A stretch of DNA of 36,959 nucleotides from an uncultured Clostridia bacterium (GCA_934162625.1 CAKPJM010000006.1:1-36959), one strand, 5' to 3'. Positions 18,489 through 27,422 are shown, counted from the first letter of the stretch. A program made the numbers and translations. Notes: generated from the letters alone by a model not told the origin.

Positions 18489-18653
18489 AAAATTGTTCTG
18501 GAAAAATAAGGAATTTTATTTTTATATGGTGAATTTTGTTCTATTTTTTCCTTGTGTAGACTTGTATTGTATAAATACGTGGGTTCTAGAATATACTTAA
18601 CTATTTTTTTCATTATTAAAAATAATTCTAAAGATAAAAATATAGGAGGAAAT

Positions 18654-19394
18654 ATGTTAAATTTTGTTATTTGCGACGATAATCCTGCTGTATTGGATAG
18701 GCTCTCAAAAATGCTAGAAGCAATTTTTATTAATCATGACATTGACGCCCAAATTGTTTTACAATCCTTAAATGGATATGACGTAATTAATTATGTTGAA
18801 CACAATAAAGTGGATGTCTTAATCCTAGATATAAATTTAAAATCTGAGTTAACTGGTTGCGATACAGCAAATATGGTTAGAAAGAAAAACAAAGATGTTT
18901 ATATAATTTTTACTACTGGTCACTTAGAATATGCTTTAGTTGCTTACAAATTTAAAACTTTTGATTATTTACCTAAGCCTTTAGTTGACGAGAGATTAGA
19001 GGAAACTATCTTAAGGCTTATTGATGATATAAAAAGGACTCCTTCTAAGTTTATTAGACTAAATAATAATAAGACTATAATTAATCAGGATGAAATAAAC
19101 TACATAAAAAAAGATGGTATGAAATTGGTTTTTTGTACTAATTCTCGTACGTATGAGACATATAGTTCTTTTAATAAGATTGAAAATTGTCTACCAGAAA
19201 ATTTCGTTAGGTGTCATAAGTCATATATAGTTAATGTAAAAAATATTTCTGATATTAATTCTAGCAAAAATACTATATTGTTTTCTCATGATAATTATTG
19301 CTCTATCGGAGCTAAATATAAAAATAACATTTTGGAGGTTTTTAAAAATGGAAATTTTACAAACGATTTGGACAGCATTAACAACGGAGAATGA
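18654..19394 (+). CDS. agrA: AgrA-type response regulator (receiver + LytTR)
   Basis: 246-aa transcription factor. Receiver at residues 1-125 with acidic pocket VICDD, phospho-acceptor Asp in VDVLILDINLKSELTG and signature Lys in DYLPKPL. LytTR DNA-binding domain at about 140-235 (KFIRLNNNKTIINQDEINYI, ENFVRCHKSYIVNVKNI). The start is the ATG at 18654 after ATAGGAGGAAAT; the frame is open further upstream but has no ribosome site. It overlaps agrC by 47 bases, a translationally coupled pair. It presumably activates the agrBD operon facing it, as in other Agr loci. Confidence 0.9.
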   Translation: MLNFVICDDNPAVLDRLSKMLEAIFINHDIDAQIVLQSLNGYDVINYVEHNKVDVLILDINLKSELTGCDTANMVRKKNKDVYIIFTTGHLEYALVAYKFKTFDYLPKPLVDERLEETILRLIDDIKRTPSKFIRLNNNKTIINQDEINYIKKDGMKLVFCTNSRTYETYSSFNKIENCLPENFVRCHKSYIVNVKNISDINSSKNTILFSHDNYCSIGAKYKNNILEVFKNGNFTNDLDSINNGE

Positions 19395-20706
19395 AACTTG
19401 TATTAGGATTATCAGCATTCCTATGTTAGTACTTGAACTTACAGTTTCTATGCTACTCTTTACAGAAATACTAAATATTAAATCTACTAAAAAGCAAAAA
19501 ATTCTTTATATATCTATACTTTCATTGATAGGATTTATTAATTTGTTGTTTATTTCAACTCCATATAATACTTTTATAAACTTACTGGCTTGTCCTATAT
19601 TAGTTTATTTTATATTTAAAACAAATATATTAAAATCTATACTTGCTGAAGTTATTCCTTATATTGCATTTATAATCTCTATATCATTTTTGTCTAATAT
19701 TTATATTATAATTTTTGATATAAGTTCAAATGCACTTATTAATATTCCAATTCATAAAATGCTGTTTTCTTTAGTTCAGTATGTTTTTATTTACTTATTA
19801 TATAAGCTATGCAAACATTGTAATTTTAGCATTAGTTTAAAAGATAGTTTTAAATTAAAAAATAATTGTATTCTCCTTATTAATTTTATTATTGGAATTG
19901 TTGCTTTAGCAATACAATCTTACTTAACCACAAAATATACTACTCTACTTCCTTATAGTGTCCGTGTATCAACTATCTTTATACTATTAGTATATTTTAT
20001 TATTTCAATATTTAGCCTTTGCCGAACTAATAAGTTAGAGATAACAACTGCAAACTTAGAAGAAGAAAAATTATATAATAAAACTTTAACAATCCTTTAT
20101 GATAACATTAGAGGATTTAAACATGATTTTAACAACATCGTTCAAGCCATAGGTGGATATATTTCTACTGACAATATGGCGGGATTAAAAGATTATTATT
20201 CTGGCTTAATGGAAGATTGTAAAAAAGCTAATAATTTAGCAATACTTAATCCAGAACTTATAAATAATCCTGCTGTATACAGTTTACTTACTTCTAAATA
20301 TCATAAAGCAGAAGAATTAAATATTAAAATGAATTTTGAGGTATTTTTAGATTTAACAACTTTAAACATAAAAACATATGATTTAAGTAGAATTTTAGGA
20401 ATACTTTTAGATAATGCTATAGAAGCAAGTAACAAATGTGAAGAAAAAATTATAAATATTATTATTCGTAAAGATAATGCTTCAAATAGACAATTATTTG
20501 TAATAGAGAATACTTATTCTGATAAAAATATAGATACAGATAGAATTTTTGAAAAAGGTTATACTTCTAAAGTTGAAGAAGACAATAAAAGTCATGGATT
20601 AGGTTTATGGGAAGTTCGTAAAATATTAAATAAAAATAATAATTTAAACCTGTTTACATCCAAAGACAATAAATTCTTCAAACAACAATTAGAAATATAC
20701 TGTTAG
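19348..20706 (+). CDS. agrC: AgrC-type sensor histidine kinase (GHKL)
   Basis: 452-aa peptide-sensing kinase. Residues about 20-225 hold six or so hydrophobic segments (sensor), followed by a dimerisation helix with phospho-acceptor His in FKHDFNNIVQAIGGY, N box LLDNAIEASN, and G box KSHGLGLWEVRKI. This is the HPK10/AgrC architecture. Start ATG 19348 with GGAGG at 19334-19338, inside the end of agrA. Arg at 20023-20025 is encoded CGA, so CGA is read as Arg here. Confidence 0.9.
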   Translation: MEILQTIWTALTTENETCIRIISIPMLVLELTVSMLLFTEILNIKSTKKQKILYISILSLIGFINLLFISTPYNTFINLLACPILVYFIFKTNILKSILAEVIPYIAFIISISFLSNIYIIIFDISSNALINIPIHKMLFSLVQYVFIYLLYKLCKHCNFSISLKDSFKLKNNCILLINFIIGIVALAIQSYLTTKYTTLLPYSVRVSTIFILLVYFIISIFSLCRTNKLEITTANLEEEKLYNKTLTILYDNIRGFKHDFNNIVQAIGGYISTDNMAGLKDYYSGLMEDCKKANNLAILNPELINNPAVYSLLTSKYHKAEELNIKMNFEVFLDLTTLNIKTYDLSRILGILLDNAIEASNKCEEKIINIIIRKDNASNRQLFVIENTYSDKNIDTDRIFEKGYTSKVEEDNKSHGLGLWEVRKILNKNNNLNLFTSKDNKFFKQQLEIYC

Positions 20707-20709
20707 TGC

Positions 20710-20745
20710 TTTTCAAAGAAGCTGATGGCACAGCTTCTTTGAAAA
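20710..20745. terminator. Bidirectional terminator between convergent agrC and agrD
   Basis: Perfect 15-base arms (TTTTCAAAGAAGCTG / CAGCTTCTTTGAAAA) with loop ATGGCA, 4 bases after the agrC stop and 14 bases beyond the agrD stop. A/T tracts flank both sides, so it can serve both operons. Confidence 0.85.
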
Positions 20746-20758
20746 TATAATCTTTAAA

Positions 20759-20878
20759 TTAGTCTTTTTTTATTAATGATGCTGGCATTTTTGGTTGGTG
20801 AAATGCATGCCAGAAGAAACATGCTGTGTTTGTAGATTTTGCATATTTTTCTGCAATTTTAACTAATAGCTTTAACAT
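20759..20878 (-). CDS. agrD: AgrD-type cyclic peptide autoinducer precursor
   Basis: 39-aa precursor: an amphipathic leader (MLKLLVKIAEKYAK), a core with the only cysteine (STNTACFFWHAF), and a recognition tail (HQPKMPASLIKKD) typical of clostridial AgrD (xPKMPxSL). Comparison from memory with the C. perfringens type, where cleavage precedes HQPEEPKSL, suggests the ring is Cys to Phe in CFFWHAF, a thiolactone. Start ATG 20878 after GGGGGGATACAA. It lies 99 bases downstream of agrB on the same strand; AgrB would process and cyclise it. The ring boundary is inferred. Confidence 0.87.
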   Translation of the reverse strand: MLKLLVKIAEKYAKSTNTACFFWHAFHQPKMPASLIKKD

Positions 20879-20977
20879 TTGTATCCCCCCTTTTTATAGC
20901 ACACTATTTTATACTTTTCTTTGGTATTATTTAAAAGTATAGAATTGTGTTGCTCTTTTTTTATTTATGTAATTAAA

Positions 20978-21613
20978 TTAAGCTGCATTGTTTGATGTTT
21001 GTTGTTTTATATATTCTGCATATCCATATTTACATTTAGTCAATGTATATGTGAATTTTGTTATTGATATAGTCTGTAATAAAGTTCCAAATATTAGTAA
21101 GTTAGAAATAACTATATTTTTTACTAGTATTCCTGCAATTATTGTTAATGTCATTGTTATATATGATAAATTTCTTTTTAAGTTTCTATCTTTTTTTCTT
21201 AAAATTGGAACCGCTTCTGTATCTGCTGGAGCATATAATTTTATCATCACTATACTAAATATCCATATTGCTAAAGCTAATATATATTTAATATATACAG
21301 GATTCAAAATGATATTTTTACTAAGCAATGCATTTCCTATATAAAACAAGCTTGTTGCGATAATGCATCCAATATGTGTTTTTAAATGTACACCTCCAGA
21401 AAAGGTTTTATATGGCATTATAAATAGCAAAGCTAATACTGTTAATTTTAGAACCCCACATAAATAAGCAATTGCAATTAAGATAAATGTTTTGGGTATT
21501 TCTCCTATTACCAGTTGTAATCCATAATTAATTATTTCTGCTCTTTCTTCATCTACATCTGGCATTTTACTTTGAATTTTTTTTGTTAAACTATTACATA
21601 TTTTTTCTATCAA
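20978..21613 (-). CDS. agrB: AgrB-type autoinducer peptidase/cyclase
   Basis: 211-aa integral membrane cysteine protease that cuts the AgrD tail and forms the thiolactone. Catalytic His and Cys lie in SGGVHLKTHIGC near residues 75-85; N-terminal MPDVDEERAEIINYGLQL and at least five hydrophobic segments fit the family. The start is TTG 21613 with AAGGTGAT as ribosome site; that site lies inside a 12-bp stem (21615-21650), so translation may be controlled. It faces agrA-agrC. Confidence 0.9.
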   Translation of the reverse strand: MIEKICNSLTKKIQSKMPDVDEERAEIINYGLQLVIGEIPKTFILIAIAYLCGVLKLTVLALLFIMPYKTFSGGVHLKTHIGCIIATSLFYIGNALLSKNIILNPVYIKYILALAIWIFSIVMIKLYAPADTEAVPILRKKDRNLKRNLSYITMTLTIIAGILVKNIVISNLLIFGTLLQTISITKFTYTLTKCKYGYAEYIKQQTSNNAA

Positions 21614-21614
21614 A

Positions 21615-21650
21615 TAAAATCACCTTGTCCTTTTCTTTAAGGTGATTTTA
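21615..21650 (-). promoter_or_regulatory. Hairpin sequestering the agrB ribosome-binding site
   Basis: Arms TAAAATCACCTT and AAGGTGATTTTA pair perfectly over 12 bp with a 12-base loop (21627-21638). On the mRNA the 3' arm carries the AAGGTGAT ribosome site and ends one base before the TTG start. Confidence 0.7.
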
Positions 21651-21692
21651 TACTTAAAAATTCTTATTTTTTTATTTTATTTATAAACAATA

Positions 21693-21740
21693 AAAAATCA
21701 TATATGAATTTTTTTAATTTAATTTTCATATATGATTTTT
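21693..21740 (-). terminator. Terminator after the rRNA methyltransferase
   Basis: Perfect 16-base arms (AAAAATCATATATGAA / TTCATATATGATTTTT) with a 16-base AT loop and a T-run on the minus strand, 28 bases beyond the methyltransferase stop. Confidence 0.75.
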
Positions 21741-21768
21741 CTAGTTTTATAAATTTCACATAATAAGT

Positions 21769-22630
21769 TTAATTTTCGTATCTTCCATATATCCCACATG
21801 GTAGAACTAAGTTTGAATTAGTCATAGGTAATCCTATTTCTCCTGCTGATATTTTACCTTTATAATTACTTAAGTTTATTTTTAATAAGTTGCTTAATAC
21901 CTCGGCAGATATTCCAGTTGTATATGAATTTATTAAAAAGAATAAAGGATTATCACTTAAAACTTCTTTGCATAACGATATCAAATCTGCTATGTTATTT
22001 TCAAATTGCCACACTTCTCCGAGATGCACCTCTTCCATATGATGGTGGATCCATTATTATTGCATCATATTTATTTTCTCTTCTAATTTCTCTTTGAACA
22101 AATTTGACTACATCATCTACAATATATCTAACAGGTTTATCTTGCAATTTAGATGATACAACATTTTCTTTTGCCCATGCCACCATTCCTTTTGAACTAT
22201 CTACATGGCAAACAGATGCACCTGCGTATAAACATGCAACAGTTGCACCTCCTGTATATGCAAATAGATTTAATACTTTTATTGGTCTTTTTGCATTTTT
22301 TATTTTATTAATCATCCAATCCCAATTTACAGCTTGTTCTGGGAAAAGCCCTGTATGTTTAAAGCCCATTGGTTTTATATTAAATGTTAATTCTTTATAT
22401 TTTATTTGCCAGCTTTCTGGAAGTTTTGTTCTGTAATTCCAGCCTCCGCCTCCCTTATTGCTTCTTTTATATGTAGCATTTGCCTTGTTCCATTTTTCTG
22501 GAAAGGTTTTATCTTTCCAAATTATTTGTGGATCTGGTCTTACGAGAACTATATTTTTCCATCTTTCTAATTTTTCTCCATTTGCCATATCTAGTATTTC
22601 GTAATCTTTCCATTCATTTGCTATGTTCAT
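21769..22630 (-). CDS. Class I SAM-dependent RNA methyltransferase, one +1 shift site
   Basis: 286-aa protein after skipping C22021 at a zero-frame CGG. N-terminal WNKANATYKRSNKGGGGWNY segment; SAM-binding motif I VLNLFAYTGGATVACLYAGA (about residues 118-137), motif II VCHVDSSKGMVAWAKEN, and catalytic DPPSYGRGASGEVWQFE (restored Gly about 204). This resembles the RlmI/RlmL C-terminal family of 23S rRNA methyltransferases; which base it modifies cannot be told. Unshifted, the catalytic motif is cut two residues past the Ser and the last third is lost. Start after AAAAGGAGAAGCAA. Confidence 0.85.
22018..22021 (-). other. CGG +1 frameshift site in the methyltransferase
   Basis: Codons GGT GCA TCT CGG AGA; skipping C22021 gives GCA TCT GGA GAA GTG TGG, i.e. 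GRGASGEVWQFE, as expected (GEVW). Unshifted frame stops at 22001. Confidence 0.9.
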
Positions 22631-22730
22631 TTGCTTCTCCTTTTAATTTGTTATTTTTCTTATTTAAATAAATCGGATTTTGTTTTATTGAAGTATGCGC
22701 TGGGATGTATGAGGTGGGATTTATCGCAAA

Positions 22731-22931
22731 TTACCTAATTGTTCCTAATATTATAAAAAAATTATATACTAATATTGTGTTTATTGCTATTAATATGCTT
22801 AAACTTATTAATAGTGCAGTTATTATTTTATGATTATTAATAAATTGTCTTACTTTATTTTCTTTTCTTTCTATTCTACTTGTTTCTTCATATTTAGAAT
22901 CCCAAAATTCTTCTTTTGTAATATCTACCAT
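22731..22931 (-). CDS. Small single-pass membrane protein, unknown
   Basis: 66 aa. A charged N-terminal half (MVDITKEEFWDSKYEETSRI, with ERKENKV) is followed by one hydrophobic helix (ITALLISLSILIAINTILVY). A GGAGTG ribosome site with 8-base spacing supports translation. Downstream of uvrC on the same strand. No family recognised; role unknown. Confidence 0.65.
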   Translation of the reverse strand: MVDITKEEFWDSKYEETSRIERKENKVRQFINNHKIITALLISLSILIAINTILVYNFFIILGTIR

Positions 22932-22993
22932 ATTTACACACTCCTTGTCCTTTTTAGATATATATTCAAGAAGTTAAGTAAATATTACAAGTT

Positions 22994-24782
22994 TCATAGG
23001 AGTTCTTTTTTTATTTTTCTTGCTAATTCTTCTGTTATTCCTTTTATTTCTGAAATTTCTAAAATATCAGCTTTTTTTATACCTTCTACACTGCCAAATT
23101 TTTTTAGCAATTCTTGTTTTTTCTTTTCTCCTATTCCTTTTATTTCATCTAGTTTAGATTTTGTAGTATCTTTGTTTCTTAATTTTCTATTGTATTCAAT
23201 TGCAATTCTATGTACTTCATCTTGCATATTGGTTATGAAATTCATTATTTTTTCATTTATTTTTATTTCTTTTTTATTATCATCAATTAGTTTTTTGGTG
23301 GTATGTTTATCATCTTTTACCATTCCAAATACGGGAATTTCTATATTGTATTTTGCTATTGCTTTTTTTATTGCTCTTATTTGTGTTATTCCACCATCTG
23401 CAAAAATAACATTTGGTAAAGCTCCAAAAGCTCCTTTTGGATTATCTATTGAATGTTTTATTCTTCTTGTAACTACTTCTTCCATACACTTTGGGTCGTC
23501 TTGTGTAAATACTGTTTTTATTTTAAATCTTCTAGCTAAATTTCTATTTATAGTCCCGGTCTTTTGCAACACACATTCCTGCGACCATATATTCTCCAGC
23601 TATATTTGATATATCAAAACATTCTATTTTTCTCGGAAGTTCTTTAAGCTTCAAAACATTTTTTAACTCGAGTAAAATATCTTCTTTTTCCTTTTTTTTA
23701 TTATCTAAGGTTATTTTTGCGTTGTTGTTTGCCATTTCTATAAATCTTAGTTTTTCCCCTTTTTGTGGGATTTTAAATTCAATTTTTCTTTCTGCTTTTT
23801 CTGATAAAAGATTTTCTATTAGGTCTATATCCTCTATTTCTTCTGGTATCATTATTTTACTTGGTAGATCTATTTTATTTATATAGTATTGTTTTATAAA
23901 TTCTGTTAATATTTCATTTTCGGTTAGTTCATTTGAATTTTCAAAAAAGTAGTGTTCTCTACCTATCATTTTGCTATTTCTTACAAAAAATAATTCTATA
24001 CAAATAGCCAACTCATTTTTTGCAATACCTATTACATCAATTGCTTTTTCATTTATGTTTGACACTTTTTGTTTTTCCGAAATTCTTTCTATTGCAATTT
24101 TTTTATCTCTTAAAATTGCAGCCATTTCATATTCTTGTTTGTTTGCATGTTCTACTATTTCTTCATCTATCTGCTTTATAATTTCTTTAGTTTTTCCTTC
24201 TAGAAGCATAATAATTTGATCTATTTGTTTTCTATAATCTTCTTTACTTACATATCCCATACATGGTGCTAAGCACTTTTTTATGTGATAATTTAAGCAA
24301 GCTCTTTGATTACTTTTAAAGTTTTTACATTGTCTTATTTGAAAACGTTCTTTTATAAAATTAATCATTTCTTTTGCTGCACCTGGATTTGCATATGGTC
24401 CAAAATATCTTGCACCATCATTTTGCACTCTTCTTGTTATAAAAACATTTGGATAATCTGATTTTATATCTATTTTTATATATGGGTATGTTTTGTCATC
24501 TTTTAAAAGCACATTGAACTTCGGCATATTCTTTTTTATTAAGTTACATTCTAGTATTAATGCTTCTGCTTCGTTATCTGTTACTATATATTCAAAATGG
24601 TCTATTAGTGAAACCATCTTTTCTATTCTTCTAGTTTTGTTTGACTTTCTAAAATACTGTCTTACTCTATTTTTTAATATGACAGCTTTACCTACATATA
24701 TAATATTATCATCTTTATCTCTCATTATATAAACTCCAGGTTTATCTGGAAGTTTTTTAAGTTCTTTTTCTATATTAAACAT
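22994..24782 (-). CDS. uvrC: Excinuclease ABC subunit C, one +1 shift site
   Basis: Nucleotide-excision-repair endonuclease making both incisions with UvrA/B. 595 aa after skipping C23558 at a zero-frame CGG, normal length. Domains in order: GIY-YIG nuclease (LPDKPGVYIMRDKDDNIIYV), Cys-rich part (QCKNFKSNQRACLNYHIKKC), UVR motif (about residues 200-225), RNase H-like C-terminal nuclease beginning ECFDISNIAGEYMVAGMCV, restored KDGTINRNLARRFKIKTV, and two helix-hairpin-helix motifs at the end (IKGIGEKKKQELLKKFGSV). Unshifted, the second nuclease and the HhH region would be lost. The ATG at 24782 has only a weak ribosome site and abuts the palindromic element at 24791. Confidence 0.94.
23555..23558 (-). 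other. CGG +1 frameshift site in uvrC
   Basis: Codons GCA AAA GAC CGG GAC TAT; skipping C23558 gives AAA GAC GGG ACT ATA AAT AGA, i.e. AKDGTINRN, matching the UvrC domain start. The only CGGG case; unshifted stop at 23544. Confidence 0.9.
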
Positions 24783-24790
24783 ACTATTTT

Positions 24791-24884
24791 AAAACAAAAG
24801 GGGACAGACCCCTTTCGTTTTATTCTCCACATTTTTCAATTTTTTTATATTTTGAAACAAAAGGGGTCTGTCCCCTTTTGTTTT
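24791..24884. repeat. Tandem palindromic GGGGACAGACCCC elements between hpt and uvrC
   Basis: Two palindromes (about 24792-24821 and 24854-24884), each AAACAAAAGGGG with a 5-base centre and CCCCTTTTGTTT-type arm, separated by 32 AT-rich bases; they can also pair with each other. The distal one ends at the hpt stop codon. Confidence 0.88.
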
Positions 24885-25404
24885 ATTGTTCTATATATCC
24901 TATATATGGAAGATTTCTATATTTTTCGTCCCAGTCTAACCCATATCCTACAACAAATTTATCTGGTATTTGAAATCCTGTATAGTCAACCTTTACATTT
25001 TTCTTAACTCTTCTTTCTGGTTTATCTAATAAGGCACATAATTTTACACTGTTTGGTTTTTTCATTTTTAAATATTCTATTAGATAAGACAATGTTCTTC
25101 CTGTATCTATTATATCCTCTACTACTATTACATCTTTTCCTTTAATACTGTCTTTCAAGTCTAGCTTCATTTTTATTTCTCCTGTACTTTCCGTCCCTTC
25201 TCCATAGCTAGATACTCTAATAAATTCTAATTTTACATCTCCATTAATACTTTTAGCTAGATCTACTGTAAAAAATACTGAGCCTTTTAGTATACATATA
25301 AGTGTTATCTCTTTCCCTTCATACTCTTTTTCAATTTGCTTTGCTATTTCATTAACCCTTGTATGTAATTCTTCTTCATTAATTAATGTTTTTATTTCTA
25401 CCAT
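24883..25404 (-). CDS. hpt: Hypoxanthine phosphoribosyltransferase
   Basis: 173-aa purine salvage enzyme making IMP/GMP from hypoxanthine/guanine and PRPP. PRPP-binding motif VIVVEDIIDTGRTLSYL near residues 95-111, ILKGSVFFTVDLAKSI, FIRVSSYGEGTESTGE flexible loop, and the C-terminal DKFVVGYGLDWDEKYRNLPY. Start ATG 25404 after AAAAGGGGTATC. It has its own promoter at 25439-25467. Context with de novo purine genes elsewhere in the window is not operonic. Confidence 0.96.
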   Translation of the reverse strand: MVEIKTLINEEELHTRVNEIAKQIEKEYEGKEITLICILKGSVFFTVDLAKSINGDVKLEFIRVSSYGEGTESTGEIKMKLDLKDSIKGKDVIVVEDIIDTGRTLSYLIEYLKMKKPNSVKLCALLDKPERRVKKNVKVDYTGFQIPDKFVVGYGLDWDEKYRNLPYIGYIEQ

Positions 25405-25438
25405 TTTTGATACCCCTTTTTATAAAATTATATTTTAT

Positions 25439-25467
25439 ATTATACTATTATTTTTGTCTTTTTTCAA
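25439..25467 (-). promoter_or_regulatory. Sigma-A-type promoter of hpt
   Basis: On the minus strand TTGAAA (25467-25462) and TATAAT (25444-25439) with a 17-base spacer, about 35 bases before the hpt start. Confidence 0.75.
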
Positions 25468-25492
25468 CATAAAGGGACCTTTTAATTTTCAT

Positions 25493-25763
25493 TTACACTA
25501 ATATTATTTTAAATATAATTAATAATATAGCTCCTGGAACTCCTAATATTCCGAATAAATATGGCAGTTATAGCATTTAGTCCAATATGAAAATTATTAA
25601 AATATACTCCTATATAATTTATTAAAAATATCAAAGCTCCTCCAAGTATAGAATTCATGACTAATTTTAATATTTTTTTTAATGGTAATATTAAGACTTT
25701 TCCAAATATTATTATCCCTACTATACAAGATAAAAAAATAATTATAGTATTAGTATTGTCCAT
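25493..25763 (-). CDS. bofA: Pro-sigma-K processing inhibitor BofA family, one +1 shift site
   Basis: 89-aa two-helix membrane protein; in Bacillus BofA holds the SpoIVFB protease inactive until the forespore signal. Skipping C25553 at a zero-frame CGG restores the conserved end: IGLNAITAIFIGILGVPGAI then LLIIFKIILV and TAA at 25493. Residues 5-25 and 38-55 are hydrophobic. The unshifted frame ends at 25509 in an Arg/Ser-rich tail. Start after AGGAGGATAAGCCT. Adjacent to a YaaL-type gene as in Bacillus, which supports the name. Confidence 0.9.
25550..25553 (-). other. CGG +1 frameshift site in bofA
   Basis: Codons ATA TTT ATT CGG AAT ATT AGG; skipping C25553 gives ATT GGA ATA TTA GGA GTT CCA GGA, i.e. 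FIGILGVPGA, the family's most conserved stretch. Confidence 0.9.
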
Positions 25764-25826
25764 AGGCTTATCCTCCTAGTTTTTACTTATACTATAATTA
25801 TGCTCGTCTTTTTATTAATATTACTC

Positions 25827-26087
25827 TTAAATAGCTTTTGTTTGGTCTAGTCCTATTTGCAAATTATTTATCATATCAACTGCTATTCCTTTTTGTTTAA
25901 CTTCTTTTATTAAATAATCAAGTTTTGCTTTGTTTGCCTTTATTTGATATGAATAATAATCTATTAGGTCTTCTTCTGCTACTTCGAAATTTTTATTTGC
26001 AACAGTAAGCTCTCTTTTTGTTTCAAGTACACATTTTAATAGTTCAATTTCATTTTGAAAGTCTGTATTTTTTATTTTATATTTCAT
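25827..26087 (-). CDS. yaaL: DUF2508 (YaaL-like) protein
   Basis: 86-aa soluble helical protein (FQNEIELLKCVLETKRELTV, NKNFEVAEEDLIDYYSYQIK, ANKAKLDYLIKEVKQKGI). The family has no known function and is typically encoded next to bofA and recR, as here next to bofA. Start after AAAGGAGAAAACAATTC. Confidence 0.85.
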   Translation of the reverse strand: MKYKIKNTDFQNEIELLKCVLETKRELTVANKNFEVAEEDLIDYYSYQIKANKAKLDYLIKEVKQKGIAVDMINNLQIGLDQTKAI

Positions 26088-26153
26088 GAATTGTTTTCTC
26101 CTTTATTGAATTTATTACTTGTAGTATATTCCAATTCAAGAATAATTATGTAA

Positions 26154-27309
26154 TTATTTATATAAATCTTCTATATCAAATTTTCTTACATGTTCTATAC
26201 ATTCATTTAAAAAATATTGATCTGTTTGTCCTGCAATATAGTCTATAATTGCTCTTTTTACATTTGTATTACTATCTTTTTCTTTTATAAATTCATATAA
26301 ATTTTTTTCAGATTCTGTAAGTTTTTCAGTATTATCAAGTTCTTCTATTTTTTCTAGATAACAATAATATAGTTTGTAGAATAGTTCTTCTATTACTTCT
26401 TGATGCTTGTTTGCTTCTGGTGATGCATAAATATATTTATAGTTCCAATCTTTTAATTTCATTAAGGCAATAAATATATCTTCTGAAAATGTTAAACATG
26501 GTTTATCTAGACTGTTTATTATTATATTTTTTATTAAAGTATCTACTATTTGAGAATTATTGTCTCCTAATATATTTGTTATTTCTTTTGGTATATCCTC
26601 TCTTTTTACTGTTCCTATCTTTATAGAATCCTCTATATCTCTTCCTATATATGCTATTACATCTGATAATCTAACAACAGAAGCTTCTAAAGTCATAGGA
26701 ATTATTTTTTTACTATAATCCTTTTCTGAAAAAGTTTTATCTAAATCTTTTATAAAATCTTCTTTTGTTTTACTATTGTTATATTTATATTTATTTATTA
26801 AGATTTCTCCGTTGTGAGCAAGTATTCCGGTCAAGTGTTTGTACACTTATATTTAATTTTTCTAATTCTTTCAAAACTCTTACACTTTGTGCATTATGGC
26901 AAAAATATCCTATGTTTTCTTCTAAACATATTTTATTTAAATATTCTTCTCCTTTATGCCCAAATGGAGCATGTCCTACATCATGTCCTAAAGCAATTGC
27001 TTCAATAAGATCTTCGTTTAGTCTTAAACTTCTACCTATAGTTCTTGCAATCTTAGAAACAAGTTGTACATGTAGAACTCTATGTGTTATATGGTCATTT
27101 CTTGTAAAGGGATATACCTGTGTTTTATCTATATAACGAGTATATGCTAAAGAATGTATAATTCTATCTATGTCTCTAAAAAATACTGGTCTTATATCTT
27201 CTTTGTCTTGTCTTAATAAAGTAGCATTGTCTGATTTAAATGCATATTTAGATAATAGCCCCTCTTTTGCTATCATATTAATTTTAGCTAATTCCAATTC
27301 ATTGTTCAT
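26154..27309 (-). CDS. dgt: dGTPase-like HD-domain nucleotidohydrolase, one +1 shift site
   Basis: Deoxyguanosinetriphosphate triphosphohydrolase-like protein of 384 aa after skipping C26829 at a zero-frame CGG. HD metal motifs: FFRDIDRIIHSLAYTRYIDK, DHITHRVLHVQLVSKIARTI, and EAIALGHDVGHAPFGHKGEE near residue 100; restored stretch QTLDGILAHNGEI (Gly about 161) matches the family's DGIL.H.GE. The C-terminal half is helical. It hydrolyses dNTP to nucleoside plus triphosphate in characterised members. Unshifted it stops at 26791. Start after AGAGGTGAAAAG. Confidence 0.92.
26826..26829 (-). other. CGG +1 frameshift site in dgt
   Basis: Codons ACA CTT GAC CGG AAT; skipping C26829 gives CTT GAC GGA ATA CTT GCT CAC AAC GGA. 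The nearby AAC GGA (CGG at 26809-26811) is out of phase and is read normally. Confidence 0.9.
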
Positions 27310-27422
27310 CTTTTCACCTCTGCTTTATTATATACGAAAATTTGTTTATTGTAAACATCCAATATTTTAGTTGGTTTGAATATTAGCGTCCAGGACTTCC
27401 CATACTTTTTTTTATTTTTTGC

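Noticed and set aside
22830..23609. 259-codon plus-strand open frame opposite uvrC
   Set aside because: It is antisense to the UvrC C-terminus, low-complexity Phe/Ser-rich, and has no ribosome site; it is a shadow of an AT-rich gene.
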